A stretch of 38,835 nt of DNA, from assembly GCA_013813355.1 (NCBI GenBank), contig JACCRT010000038.1, forward strand, positions 1 through 38,835, written 5' to 3'. This DNA comes from Acidobacteriota bacterium (GTDB lineage: Bacteria > Acidobacteriota > Vicinamibacteria > Vicinamibacterales > 2-12-FULL-66-21). A model generated the notes under the pieces. The model searched no databases, was not told the DNA's origin, and saw only the letters and a program-made list of their open reading frames with translations. Numbering within the stretch: the first letter of the stretch is position 1; each line of letters opens with the position of its first letter. This document shows positions 1 to 7,749 of this stretch, piece after piece. A program made the translations under genes and the position numbers.

Positions 1-133
1 GCGTTGCTCCTCCCTCAAATACGCGCAGTATTCTCGGACGTCGCGCCTTGCCCGCGGGGGCGCCTCGCCCGTCTCGGTGCGACGCCAGACTTTCACCACG
101 GGCTGTTATGCAACGCATCACGCGTCCAGGGGA

Positions 134-1696
134 CTAGCGTTGCACGCGCCGGCGCTCCCGGCCGGTGATCCGGGCGACCTCGGACGCCAGCACGGCGGGC
201 TCCATGGGCTTGGGCAGGTCGCACTGCACGTTGGCGAGCAGACGGGACCACCGGGCGTCACGCCGCGCAGCGGTCAGCGCCAGGGCAGGAATCCGGCCGC
301 CGCGTTCTGCGTCGAGCGAGTGCACCTTGCCGATGAGTGAATAGGAATCCTGGTCGGGCGACGACGTGTCGCTGAGGAGCACGTCCGGCCGCCATGACTC
401 GAGCGCTTCGAGCGCGTCCCCCACCGAGGCGACCGCCCGTACGACGGCGCCATGCCGCTCGAGGACCACCTGTACCAGTTCCCGGCCGTCTTCGCTCTGA
501 TCGAAAACCAGCACGCGCACGCCGTCGAGCGGCGGGCACGCAACGGCCGGGATGGTCAGTGAGGCGCGGCGCGGCGCACGACTGAGGAGCTCGGCTGGGT
601 GCGACGGCAGCAACACGGTGAAGACGGCACCGGTCCCCTCGTCGCGATTGCGGGCGTGGATCTCGCCTCCCTGCAGCTCCACCAACTCGCGGACCAATGC
701 CAGGCCTACCCCAAGCCCGCCGACGGCTCGCGTCGCCGAGGAATCGGCCTGCGTAAAGGGCCCGAAGATGCGCGGGAGGAAGGCGGGGTCAATCCCGGGT
801 CCGCTGTCCTGGACGCGCAGCCACGCGTCGCCGGCCGAAACTCCGGCCGAGACCTCCACCGTGCCGCCCCGCGGGCTGAACTTGATCGCATTTGCGAGGA
901 GGTGCCAGACGATTTGCCGGAGGCGATTGGGATCGCCGAGCACCACGACCGGATCGTCGGGCACGGCGCGCTCGACACGCACGTCGCGCGCGCGGGCCGC
1001 CGATTCCACAGCGGCGGCCGCGTGCTGCATCGCCTCGTTCAGCGTGGTTGGCTGGCTCTCCAGCTGGAGACGCCCGGTCAGCGCGCGTGATACGTCCAGC
1101 AGCTCCCCGGTCAACTGGGCCTGCAGCCGGATGTTGCGCTCGACGGCTTCAAGGCCCCGACTGGCCGTGACCTCGTCGAGCTTGCCCGTGCGCAACAGGT
1201 GGACCCATCCCAACACGGCATTGAGCGGAGTACGCAGCTCGTGCGAGACCGTGGCGAGGAACTCGTCCCTCATCCGGTTCGCGGCCTGCCCCTGGAGCCG
1301 TGCCTCCTGCTCCACGCGCGCCATCCCTTCTGCCGCGCGCCGGGCCGATCGCAGCTCGGCGACCAGGCCCGTCAGCAACAATCCCTGGATGACGAACAGC
1401 GCCAGATGGAGGGACGCCCCCGGGGCACTCGCGGGATCGTACCCCGCATCGATCGCCCCCATGAGCGCGCCAAGCACCACGGCGGCCAGCGCGGGCCCCG
1501 TCCCCGCAAACCATGCACTGGCCGTGACCATCGTGCCGAGCAGGAGAAAATGGCTCGCCTCGTCGACGGCACCGCCCGCGAGGCGATCCACGAGGAAGAC
1601 AGCCGCGATGGCGCCAAGGGCTACCGCGTAGCGCAGCGCCACCGGCTGGCGCATGAGCGCGGAGGCCCGGGCAGGTTCGGAACTCGTCAAGGACAT
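134..1696 (-). CDS. Hybrid sensor histidine kinase with C-terminal receiver domain
   Basis: A 520-residue membrane-bound hybrid kinase. Residues 20-115 form about four hydrophobic helices resembling the KdpD-type DUF4118 sensor region, with no large periplasmic loop. A HisKA H-box follows (SHELRTPL, phosphoacceptor H152), then a HATPase domain at about 255-365 (N box LLANAIKF, G1 DSGPGI, G2 GGLGVGLAL). A receiver domain spans about 392-512, with D443 as likely phosphoacceptor and K496 as conserved lysine. The receiver's N-terminal acidic pair reads FDQ rather than the usual DD, so magnesium binding may be altered. The ATG at 1696 is chosen because the upstream frame is Arg-rich and runs toward the ClpP gene; a GGAGGG lies 16 bases upstream, so a start at 1654 is also possible. 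It lies 58 bases downstream of clpP. The signal and output are unknown. Confidence 0.85.
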   Translation of the reverse strand: MSLTSSEPARASALMRQPVALRYAVALGAIAAVFLVDRLAGGAVDEASHFLLLGTMVTASAWFAGTGPALAAVVLGALMGAIDAGYDPASAPGASLHLALFVIQGLLLTGLVAELRSARRAAEGMARVEQEARLQGQAANRMRDEFLATVSHELRTPLNAVLGWVHLLRTGKLDEVTASRGLEAVERNIRLQAQLTGELLDVSRALTGRLQLESQPTTLNEAMQHAAAAVESAARARDVRVERAVPDDPVVVLGDPNRLRQIVWHLLANAIKFSPRGGTVEVSAGVSAGDAWLRVQDSGPGIDPAFLPRIFGPFTQADSSATRAVGGLGVGLALVRELVELQGGEIHARNRDEGTGAVFTVLLPSHPAELLSRAPRRASLTIPAVACPPLDGVRVLVFDQSEDGRELVQVVLERHGAVVRAVASVGDALEALESWRPDVLLSDTSSPDQDSYSLIGKVHSLDAERGGRIPALALTAARRDARWSRLLANVQCDLPKPMEPAVLASEVARITGRERRRVQR

Positions 1697-1754
1697 CGGC
1701 CGCGCAACGTGGCCCTCCACTGGGAACGTGCGCAACCGTGATGCCACGGGGCGG

Positions 1755-2465
1755 TCACGTCGACCCCGGCGAATCAGGCGCCGAGCCAGCCTGGGCGGAC
1801 GCCTCCGACGCTGCAACGTTCTCGGTGACCGGCTCGGCCGTGGCAAGGGCCATCAGGGGGTCCGCCGTCCGCACGGGCCCCAGCACGTCGTCAATAAGAC
1901 CGTACTCCCTGGCACGCGCCGCATCGAGGTAGAAATCGGTGCGCTTGGTGTCGCGGATGATCTGCCGCAGGGGTCGGCCCGACGCCTCGGCCAGGATGCG
2001 GTAGATTTGGTTCTGCATCTGTTTGAGACGTTCGAGATGCTGGGCCGCGGCCGTCGTGGACTGCCACCCCGCCCACTTCGCCGGCTCGTGGATCATGATC
2101 CACGAGTGGGGGAACGCGAGGCGTCGCCCGGGGCTTGCCGCCTGGAGCACCACCGAACCCATGGAGTAGGCCATGCCTTGCACGACTGTGGTAACCTCCA
2201 CGCCCGTCGAGACCAGGTGGCGGATGGCATCGTGGATGGCCAATCCATCGGTTACGTTCCCGCCTGCGCTGTTGATGTACAGGGTGAGGGGGCGCCGGCT
2301 GTCGCTGGCGAGGTCGCGCAGGCGTTCGATGACGCTGCGCGCCGTATCCTTTTCGATATCGCCGATGAGGTAGACATCGCGCAGGCGATCCGACTCTTCT
2401 TTGCGGACCAGCTCCCGCACCGCCTCGACGAGGTCATGGATTAGCCGGTCGGTCAACTCGCCCAT
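1755..2465 (-). CDS. ClpP-family serine peptidase (ClpP paralogue)
   Basis: A 236-residue ClpP/crotonase-fold peptidase, the proteolytic barrel partner of Clp ATPases. Visible family features are the glycine-rich INSAGGNVTDG oxyanion strand (residues 65-74), the nucleophile context GMAYSMGS (S101) and the histidine context IMIHEP (H126). At the third triad position the family has the pattern DTxRDxF. Here residues 172-178 read DTKRTDF, so the Asp column holds Thr176 and the next residue is D177. The last 35 residues are an Ala/Ser/Glu-rich tail beyond the usual ClpP end. This is probably a secondary ClpP, not the clpP of a clpP-clpX pair, since no clpX or tig is adjacent. ATG at 2465. Confidence 0.85.
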   Translation of the reverse strand: MGELTDRLIHDLVEAVRELVRKEESDRLRDVYLIGDIEKDTARSVIERLRDLASDSRRPLTLYINSAGGNVTDGLAIHDAIRHLVSTGVEVTTVVQGMAYSMGSVVLQAASPGRRLAFPHSWIMIHEPAKWAGWQSTTAAAQHLERLKQMQNQIYRILAEASGRPLRQIIRDTKRTDFYLDAARAREYGLIDDVLGPVRTADPLMALATAEPVTENVAASEASAQAGSAPDSPGST

Positions 2466-2632
2466 ATTCGTACTAATCCCCTCGCACGCCGCGTGCCGGG
2501 TTCAGGAGAGTTGGCCCGGGTGCCGAACATTTCGCCTAAACCTGCGGGCCCGGATCTCCGTCCAATTGCACGTTCGCCCCCGAGCCGCCGGAGCAGGCGA
2601 CTGGGTGGTCCGGTTTTCAGGCAGTCACAACA

Positions 2633-2681
2633 CCGATGACCGATTTCGGGACGCTGCGGTCCCGGAAGCGGTCACCATCGG
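2633..2681. promoter_or_regulatory. Hyphenated dyad, candidate activator-binding site
   Basis: A nested inverted repeat. The inner arms CGGGAC (2647-2652) and GTCCCG (2659-2664) pair perfectly around a 6-base loop. Outer arms starting CCGATGACCG and ending CGGTCACCATCGG pair with three extra bases on one side. It is centred about 116 bases upstream of the expected start site of the sigma-54-like promoter at 2748-2762. That is the usual distance for NtrC-type enhancer sites, and the operon encodes such an activator. The binding function is inferred. Confidence 0.4.
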
Positions 2682-2747
2682 CGGTGCCTGGCCCGTCTTG
2701 GTGGCTATAAATGTTGTTAAAAAAGCACTTATGGACAATCTGGCTCG

Positions 2748-2762
2748 TGGCATTCAATTTGG
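2748..2762 (+). promoter_or_regulatory. Candidate sigma-54 (-24/-12) promoter
   Basis: The sequence reads TGGCA-N6-TTTGG, with the -24 GG intact and a -12 element TTGG instead of TTGC. It lies 60 bases before the ATG of the adaptor gene. The rest of the 356-base gap between clpP and this gene holds the dyad at 2633-2681 and no credible ORF. An AT-rich TATAAA at 2706 lacks a usable -35 box. One mismatch at the critical -12 GC keeps confidence low. Confidence 0.35.
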
Positions 2763-2821
2763 TTCATCTGGACTGACGCCGGGGGTTTCCTTCCAGCCCG
2801 GCTCCAGGACAGAGGCTCTCA

Positions 2822-4081
2822 ATGGTTGATATTGCACGTCCCGCGAGCGTCGTGCGCAAGAAAAAGATGCGCCGCGCCGCATACACGACCGTCGCGGTTG
2901 TGGTGGTCATTCTCATCACCATCGGCGTCTCCCAGTTGAAGCCCGCGGCGCCATCCGTTGAGCGGTCAACGGTCTGGGTCGAGACTGTGCGGCGCGGGGA
3001 CTTCACCCGGCAGGTCCGTGGCGCCGGCACCTTGGTACCCGAAGACATCATGTGGATCTCGGCCACCACATCCGGCCGGGTGCAGCGGATCTTGTTGCGA
3101 CCCGGCGCGCAGGTGCGCCCTGACACTGTCATTCTGGAGCTGACCAACCCGGACCTCGAGCAATCCGTCAACGACGCGCTGCTCGGCTATCGCTCGGCCC
3201 AGGCGGCCTACGAGAACCGCAGCACCGAGCTCGAGCGTGCACTCCTCAATCAGCAGGCGGAGGTCGCCGGCATCGAGGCCTCCTACAACGATGCGGCGCT
3301 GAACCTCGAAGCCAATGAGCAGCTCGCGAAGGATGGGCTCGTCTCGCAAATCCAGCTGAAACAGTATCAATCGCGCGCCGCTGACCTCAAGAACCGGTTG
3401 AGCACAGCCCAGCGCACGCTGAAGATGCAGGCCGACGGAATGAAGTCTCAGCTGGCGCCGCAGGCAGCAGAAATCGAGCTGCGCCGCGCGGCCTACCAGC
3501 TTCGTCAGAATCAGCTCTCCGATCTGAAGGTCAAGGCCGGGATGCACGGCGTGCTGCAGGTCGTCCCGGTGGAGGTCGGCGCGCAGGTGGGCCCGGGCAC
3601 CAATCTCGCGCGCGTCGCCGACCCGAGCAACCTCAAGGCGGAGCTCCGCATTCCGGAAACGCAGACGCGCGACCTGCGCATCGGCCAGCTCGCCGAGGTC
3701 GATACGCGCAACGGCGTCGTGAAGGGCCGGGTCGCCCGCATCGACCCGGCCGCTGTAGGCGGCACCGTGGGGGTGGACGTCATCCTCGAGGACGAACTGC
3801 CGGCCGGCGCTCGCCCCGACCAGAGCGTGGACGGCACGGTCCTGCTCGAACAGCTCTCCGACGTGGTGTTTGTCGGCCGCCCTGCCATCGGGCAGGAAAA
3901 CGCGACCATCACCCTTTACAAGCTCACAGCCGACGGCCATGCCGTGCAGACCCGGGTCGAGCTCGGCCGCAGCGCCGTCAGCGTCATCGAGATCCGCAGC
4001 GGCCTCGACCCCGGCGACCAGGTGATTCTCTCCGACATGTCCGCGCACGATTCGTTCGAGCGCATCCGCATCGTCAATTGA
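2822..4081 (+). CDS. HlyD/RND-type periplasmic adaptor protein
   Basis: A 419-residue membrane-fusion protein of an efflux pump. A cytoplasmic basic N-terminus precedes one membrane anchor (about residues 19-40). A lipoyl/barrel-sandwich half-motif follows (TSGRVQRILLRPGAQV, about 81-96), then a long alpha-hairpin coiled coil (about 115-235, Gln/Ala/Glu-rich). The second lipoyl half is at about 239-265 and beta-barrel and membrane-proximal domains run to the C-terminus. An AGAGG ribosome-binding site sits about 6 bases before the ATG. It is the first gene of an operon with an ABC ATPase (47 bases downstream), an NtrC-type regulator and a kinase, so it probably links an inner-membrane ABC permease to an outer-membrane channel. 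Neither of those is encoded here. The substrate cannot be told. Confidence 0.88.
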   Translation: MVDIARPASVVRKKKMRRAAYTTVAVVVVILITIGVSQLKPAAPSVERSTVWVETVRRGDFTRQVRGAGTLVPEDIMWISATTSGRVQRILLRPGAQVRPDTVILELTNPDLEQSVNDALLGYRSAQAAYENRSTELERALLNQQAEVAGIEASYNDAALNLEANEQLAKDGLVSQIQLKQYQSRAADLKNRLSTAQRTLKMQADGMKSQLAPQAAEIELRRAAYQLRQNQLSDLKVKAGMHGVLQVVPVEVGAQVGPGTNLARVADPSNLKAELRIPETQTRDLRIGQLAEVDTRNGVVKGRVARIDPAAVGGTVGVDVILEDELPAGARPDQSVDGTVLLEQLSDVVFVGRPAIGQENATITLYKLTADGHAVQTRVELGRSAVSVIEIRSGLDPGDQVILSDMSAHDSFERIRIVN

Positions 4082-4128
4082 TCTTTGGGCACGACCACGA
4101 CAGCAACGACAGACGACAAGGAGCCACG

Positions 4129-4872
4129 ATGACCACGTCCGCGCAACCGCTCATCCATCTCGATGGCGTGACCAAGGTGTTTTTCACCGACGAAGTCGAG
4201 ACCCATGCGCTCGCCGGGATCCACCTCGAAATCAAGAGCGGCGAGTACATCGCGATCGCCGGCCCCTCGGGCTGCGGCAAGTCCACCCTGCTGTCGATCC
4301 TCGGCTTGCTTGATTCGCCGACGGAAGGACGCTACGTGCTGAACGGCAAGGAAGTCGCGGACCTGCCGCTCTCGGAGCGGGCGCGCGTGCGCAACCGCGA
4401 GATCGGATTCATCTTCCAGAGCTTCAACCTGATCGGCGACCTGAACGTCTACGAGAACGTCGAGCTGCCGCTGACCTACCGCGGCATGAAGTCGGCCGAG
4501 CGGAAGGAGCGCGTGATGGCGGCGCTCGAGAAGGTCGGAATGGCGCACCGCGCCAAACACCTCCCGAGCCAGTTGTCTGGCGGTCAGCAGCAGCGCGTTG
4601 CCGTGGCCCGCGCGGTCGCCGGCTCACCGTCGATCCTGCTGGCCGACGAGCCGACCGGAAACCTCGACTCCAAGAACGGCGAAGCGGTCATGGAACTGCT
4701 CCGCGAACTGCACCGGGAAGGCGCGACCATCTGCATGGTGACGCACGACCCGCGCTATGCCCGGCACGCCGATCGTTCCATCCACCTGTTCGACGGCCGG
4801 ATCGTGGAGGAGGACGGAAGCAAGCGGGGCGAGAAGGAACTCGAGGACAGCGGGTTCAGGATCGAGCATTAA
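4129..4872 (+). CDS. ABC transporter ATP-binding protein, LolD/MacB type
   Basis: A 247-residue ATPase of the lipoprotein-release/MacB (FtsE-like) class. It has Walker [11 protein letters not shown]-loop IFQSFNLI, signature LSGGQQQR, Walker [10 protein letters not shown] and H-loop VTHD, all intact. The 15-residue insertion and the [13 protein letters not shown] signature are typical of MacB/LolD-like exporters. The ATG at 4129 is preceded by AAGGAG at good spacing; the open frame upstream overlaps the adaptor stop and is not needed. It should power a FtsX/MacB-like permease, yet no permease lies next to it. Confidence 0.9.
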   Translation: MTTSAQPLIHLDGVTKVFFTDEVETHALAGIHLEIKSGEYIAIAGPSGCGKSTLLSILGLLDSPTEGRYVLNGKEVADLPLSERARVRNREIGFIFQSFNLIGDLNVYENVELPLTYRGMKSAERKERVMAALEKVGMAHRAKHLPSQLSGGQQQRVAVARAVAGSPSILLADEPTGNLDSKNGEAVMELLRELHREGATICMVTHDPRYARHADRSIHLFDGRIVEEDGSKRGEKELEDSGFRIEH

Positions 4873-4911
4873 CATCACATCTGACCCTTGGTTCCCGGCG
4901 AAGACCCTGGC

Positions 4912-6333
4912 ATGCTCATCACCGATCACCTGAAGAACCAGGACGGCCTCGACCGCGAGCGCCCGGCCGTCAGACCCGCCGGGCCGCGCGTGCTGATCGC
5001 CGACGATCAGGCCGACGTCCTCGAAGCGCTGCGACTCCTGCTGAAGGCCGAGGGCTTTCAGCTCGAGACCGCCTCCTCACCGGCAGGCGCACTGGCCGCC
5101 GCCGAGGCGCGAGAGTTCGACGTCGCCATGATCGATCTGAACTACACGCGCGACACGACCTCGGGCGAGGAGGGGTTGAACCTGCTCCTGCGGATCCAGG
5201 GGATCGACCCGACGCTGCCGGTCGTCGTGATGACGGCATGGGGCAGCGTTGAGCTGGCCGTCGAGGCGATGCGCCGCGGCGCCAGGGACTTCATCCAGAA
5301 GCCGTGGGACAACGCCCGGCTGCTCGCCATCATCCGGACGCAAATCGAGTTGAGTCAGGCGCTGCGCAAGGGGCAGCGTCTCGAAGCCGAGAATTCGCTG
5401 CTGCGCGGGGAAGGCATGCCGCAGATCGTCGCCGAATCGTCGGCGATGCAGAGCGTGCTGCAGGTCGTCTCGCGGGTCGGCCCGTCGGACGCCAACGTCC
5501 TGATTCTGGGTGAGAACGGCACCGGGAAGGGGGTGGTCGCGCGTGCGCTGCACGCGGTGTCCAGCCGTGCGTCACGACCGATGACCATCGTCAACTCCGG
5601 CGGTGTGTCGGAGGGGGTGTTCGAGAGCGAGTTGTTCGGGCACGTGCGCGGCGCCTTCACCGATGCCAAGGCCGATCGCGTCGGGCGTTTCGAGCTGGCC
5701 GACCAGGGGACGCTCTTTCTCGACGAGATCGCGAACGTCCCGCTCAGCCAGCAGGCGAAGCTGCTGCGGGTGATCGAAACCGGTGAATTCGAACGTCTCG
5801 GCTCCTCCCGGACCCGCCGCGTCGACGTGCGCATCATTTCGGCCACCAACGCCAGCCTGGACGAGGAAGTAGCGGCCGGCCGCTTCCGCCAGGACCTCCT
5901 CTTCCGGCTCAATACGATTGAGATCCGGCTGCCGGCCCTTCGCGAGCGCCGCGAGGATCTGCCGCTGCTTGCGCAGCACTTTCTTCGCCAGCACGCACAG
6001 CGCTACCGCAAGCGGCTGACGGGCTTCGAGAGCGGCGCGATGCAGCTCCTGCTCGAACACTCGTGGCCGGGGAACGTCCGCGAACTGGATCACGCGATTG
6101 AACGGGCGGTGCTGATGGCCGCCGGGCCTCTCGTCAAAAGCGGGGACCTGGGCCTGCGTTCTTCCCGCGACGGCGCCGCCGCCCGTCTCGAGGACATGAG
6201 CCTCGAAGACGTTGAGTGCTTCCTCGTCAAAAAGGCCATGACGCGCTACGACGGGAACGTCAGCCAGGCGGCCAAGGCGCTCGGCCTCAGCCGCAGCGCC
6301 CTGTACCGCCGGCTGCAGCGTTACGGGCTATAG
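4912..6333 (+). CDS. Sigma-54-dependent response regulator (NtrC family)
   Basis: A 473-residue enhancer-binding protein with three domains. The receiver is at about 26-145 (acidic pair DD at 31-32, phosphoacceptor D75, lysine K130). The AAA+ sigma-54 activation domain is at about 170-400 (Walker A GENGTGKG 200-207, Walker B GTLFLDEI 266-273). A Fis-type helix-turn-helix occupies the last 45 residues (NVSQAAKALGLSRSALYRRL). The sigma-54-contacting loop reads GAFTDA instead of GAFTGA (residues 247-252). The ATG at 4912 is preferred to an upstream TTG at 4888, neither having a strong ribosome-binding site. It is likely phosphorylated by the kinase encoded next, and likely activates its own operon through the dyad and promoter upstream of the adaptor gene. 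Confidence 0.9.
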   Translation: MLITDHLKNQDGLDRERPAVRPAGPRVLIADDQADVLEALRLLLKAEGFQLETASSPAGALAAAEAREFDVAMIDLNYTRDTTSGEEGLNLLLRIQGIDPTLPVVVMTAWGSVELAVEAMRRGARDFIQKPWDNARLLAIIRTQIELSQALRKGQRLEAENSLLRGEGMPQIVAESSAMQSVLQVVSRVGPSDANVLILGENGTGKGVVARALHAVSSRASRPMTIVNSGGVSEGVFESELFGHVRGAFTDAKADRVGRFELADQGTLFLDEIANVPLSQQAKLLRVIETGEFERLGSSRTRRVDVRIISATNASLDEEVAAGRFRQDLLFRLNTIEIRLPALRERREDLPLLAQHFLRQHAQRYRKRLTGFESGAMQLLLEHSWPGNVRELDHAIERAVLMAAGPLVKSGDLGLRSSRDGAAARLEDMSLEDVECFLVKKAMTRYDGNVSQAAKALGLSRSALYRRLQRYGL

Positions 6334-6373
6334 GGCAGCTGGCAGTAGGCAGTAATATCTTTCCTACTGCCTA
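6334..6373. repeat. GGCAGTA heptamer repeats with an inverted copy (hairpin)
   Basis: Immediately after the regulator stop come three direct heptamers, GGCAGCT, GGCAGTA and GGCAGTA (6334-6354). Ten bases later comes an inverted copy. The arms TAGGCAGTA (6346-6354) and TACTGCCTA (6365-6373) pair perfectly over 9 bases, and the second arm ends on the A of the kinase start codon. The hairpin would mask the kinase start and replaces a normal ribosome-binding site. Confidence 0.7.
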
Positions 6374-7749
6374 TGACGCGCCAACATCCGCGGCTGAGCC
6401 ACGACCGGCGCATCCTGCTGATGGCCCTCGCCTCGGCGCTGCCAGGCGCGGCGATCTCCCTGATTTTCCTCTGGACCGGCGACTACACTCCCAAGGTCCA
6501 GTGGACCCTGACGGTGCTCATCGTGACGTTCTGCCTGGGTTTCGCCTTCGCGCTCCGCGAGCGCGTGGTGCTGCCGCTCCAGACACTCTCCAACCTGCTC
6601 GCGGCACTTGGCGAGGGGGACTTCTCCATTCGCGCCCGCGGTGCGCGCGGCGGCGATCCGCTCGGAGAGGTCATGTCCGAGGTAAACGCGCTGGTCGAGA
6701 CACTCCGCCACCAGCGCCTCGATGCCCTGGAGGCCACGACGCTCCTGCGAAAGGTGATGGCCGAGATCGACGTGGCGGTGTTCACGTTCGACGAGGGTCA
6801 GACGCTGAAGTTCGTCAACCGGGCCGGCGCGCGTCTGCTGGCGCAGCCGTCGGAGCGCCTGCTCGGCCGCAGCGCGTCGGAGATCGGCATCGACGATTGC
6901 CTGGCCGGGGAGGCCCCCCGCGTGATCAATACGGCGTTCCCGGGAAGCGTCGGCCGCTGGGAGATCCGCCGGAGCCTGTTTCGGCAGGGCGGCAGGCCTC
7001 ACGAACTGCTCGTCCTGTCGGATCTCAGCCAGCCCCTTCGCGAGGAGGAACGCCAGGCGTGGCAGCGCCTCATCCGAGTGATCGGCCACGAAATGAACAA
7101 CTCCCTTGCACCGATCAAGTCCATTGCGGGCAGCCTCGGCACCCTGATCGAGCGCGACCCGCCGCCCGACGATTGGCGCGACGACGTGCAGCGGGGCCTG
7201 GCGGTGATCGGCTCGCGCTCCGAGGCACTCAGCCGGTTCATGAGCGCTTACGCCCGCCTGGCGAAGCTGCCCCTCCCGACGCTGGTGCCGCTGGACGTTG
7301 CCGCGATCGTCGATCGCGTCGTGACGCTCGAAAACGCGCACCACATCAGCGTCGCGGGAGGGCCGCGGCTCACGATCCAGGGGGACGGGGATCAGCTCGA
7401 GCAGCTCCTAATCAACCTGCTGCGCAACGCCCTCGACGCGGCACGCGAGACCGGCGGCGGGGTGACTGTGGGATGGCAGCGGCTCCCGTACACGACGCCT
7501 CCCTCGATGGAGCTCTGGGTGGATGACGAGGGCCCCGGCCTGTCGAACACCGGCAACCTGTTCGTGCCATTCTTCACGACCAAGCCGGGCGGCTCGGGGA
7601 TCGGGCTGGTGCTCAGCCGGCAGATAGCCGAAGCGCATGGCGGGAGTCTCGCACTCCGTAACCGGGACGATCACCAGGGATGCCGGGCCTCGTTGCGCAT
7701 TCCGCTCCAGGCGGCCGCTCACAGCCGCACCGAGCAGGTCGCCGTTTAG
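6373..7749 (+). CDS. Sensor histidine kinase, NtrB/NtrY-like
   Basis: A 458-residue membrane kinase, partner of the preceding NtrC-type regulator. Two transmembrane helices (about 14-34 and 42-61) have a very short loop between them. A HAMP-like linker (about 62-115) and a PAS domain (about 123-220) follow. The H-box is of the NtrB/NtrY type (VIGHEMNNSLAPI, phosphoacceptor H239). The HATPase domain has N box LLRNALDAA, G1 DDEGPGL and G2 GGSGIGLVL. No Shine-Dalgarno sequence is visible; the start codon overlaps a heptamer-derived hairpin. The stop overlaps by 4 bases the stop of the convergent CHASE kinase. Confidence 0.88.
   Translation: MTRQHPRLSHDRRILLMALASALPGAAISLIFLWTGDYTPKVQWTLTVLIVTFCLGFAFALRERVVLPLQTLSNLLAALGEGDFSIRARGARGGDPLGEVMSEVNALVETLRHQRLDALEATTLLRKVMAEIDVAVFTFDEGQTLKFVNRAGARLLAQPSERLLGRSASEIGIDDCLAGEAPRVINTAFPGSVGRWEIRRSLFRQGGRPHELLVLSDLSQPLREEERQAWQRLIRVIGHEMNNSLAPIKSIAGSLGTLIERDPPPDDWRDDVQRGLAVIGSRSEALSRFMSAYARLAKLPLPTLVPLDVAAIVDRVVTLENAHHISVAGGPRLTIQGDGDQLEQLLINLLRNALDAARETGGGVTVGWQRLPYTTPPSMELWVDDEGPGLSNTGNLFVPFFTTKPGGSGIGLVLSRQIAEAHGGSLALRNRDDHQGCRASLRIPLQAAAHSRTEQVAV

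Noticed and set aside
552-1631. 359-codon plus-strand frame inside the hybrid kinase gene
   Set aside because: Ser/Arg-rich antisense shadow of a gene with clear kinase motifs.
2706-2711. TATAAA as a sigma-70 -10 box for the efflux operon
   Set aside because: No -35 match at 16-18 bases, and the sigma-54-like site nearer the gene fits the regulator better.
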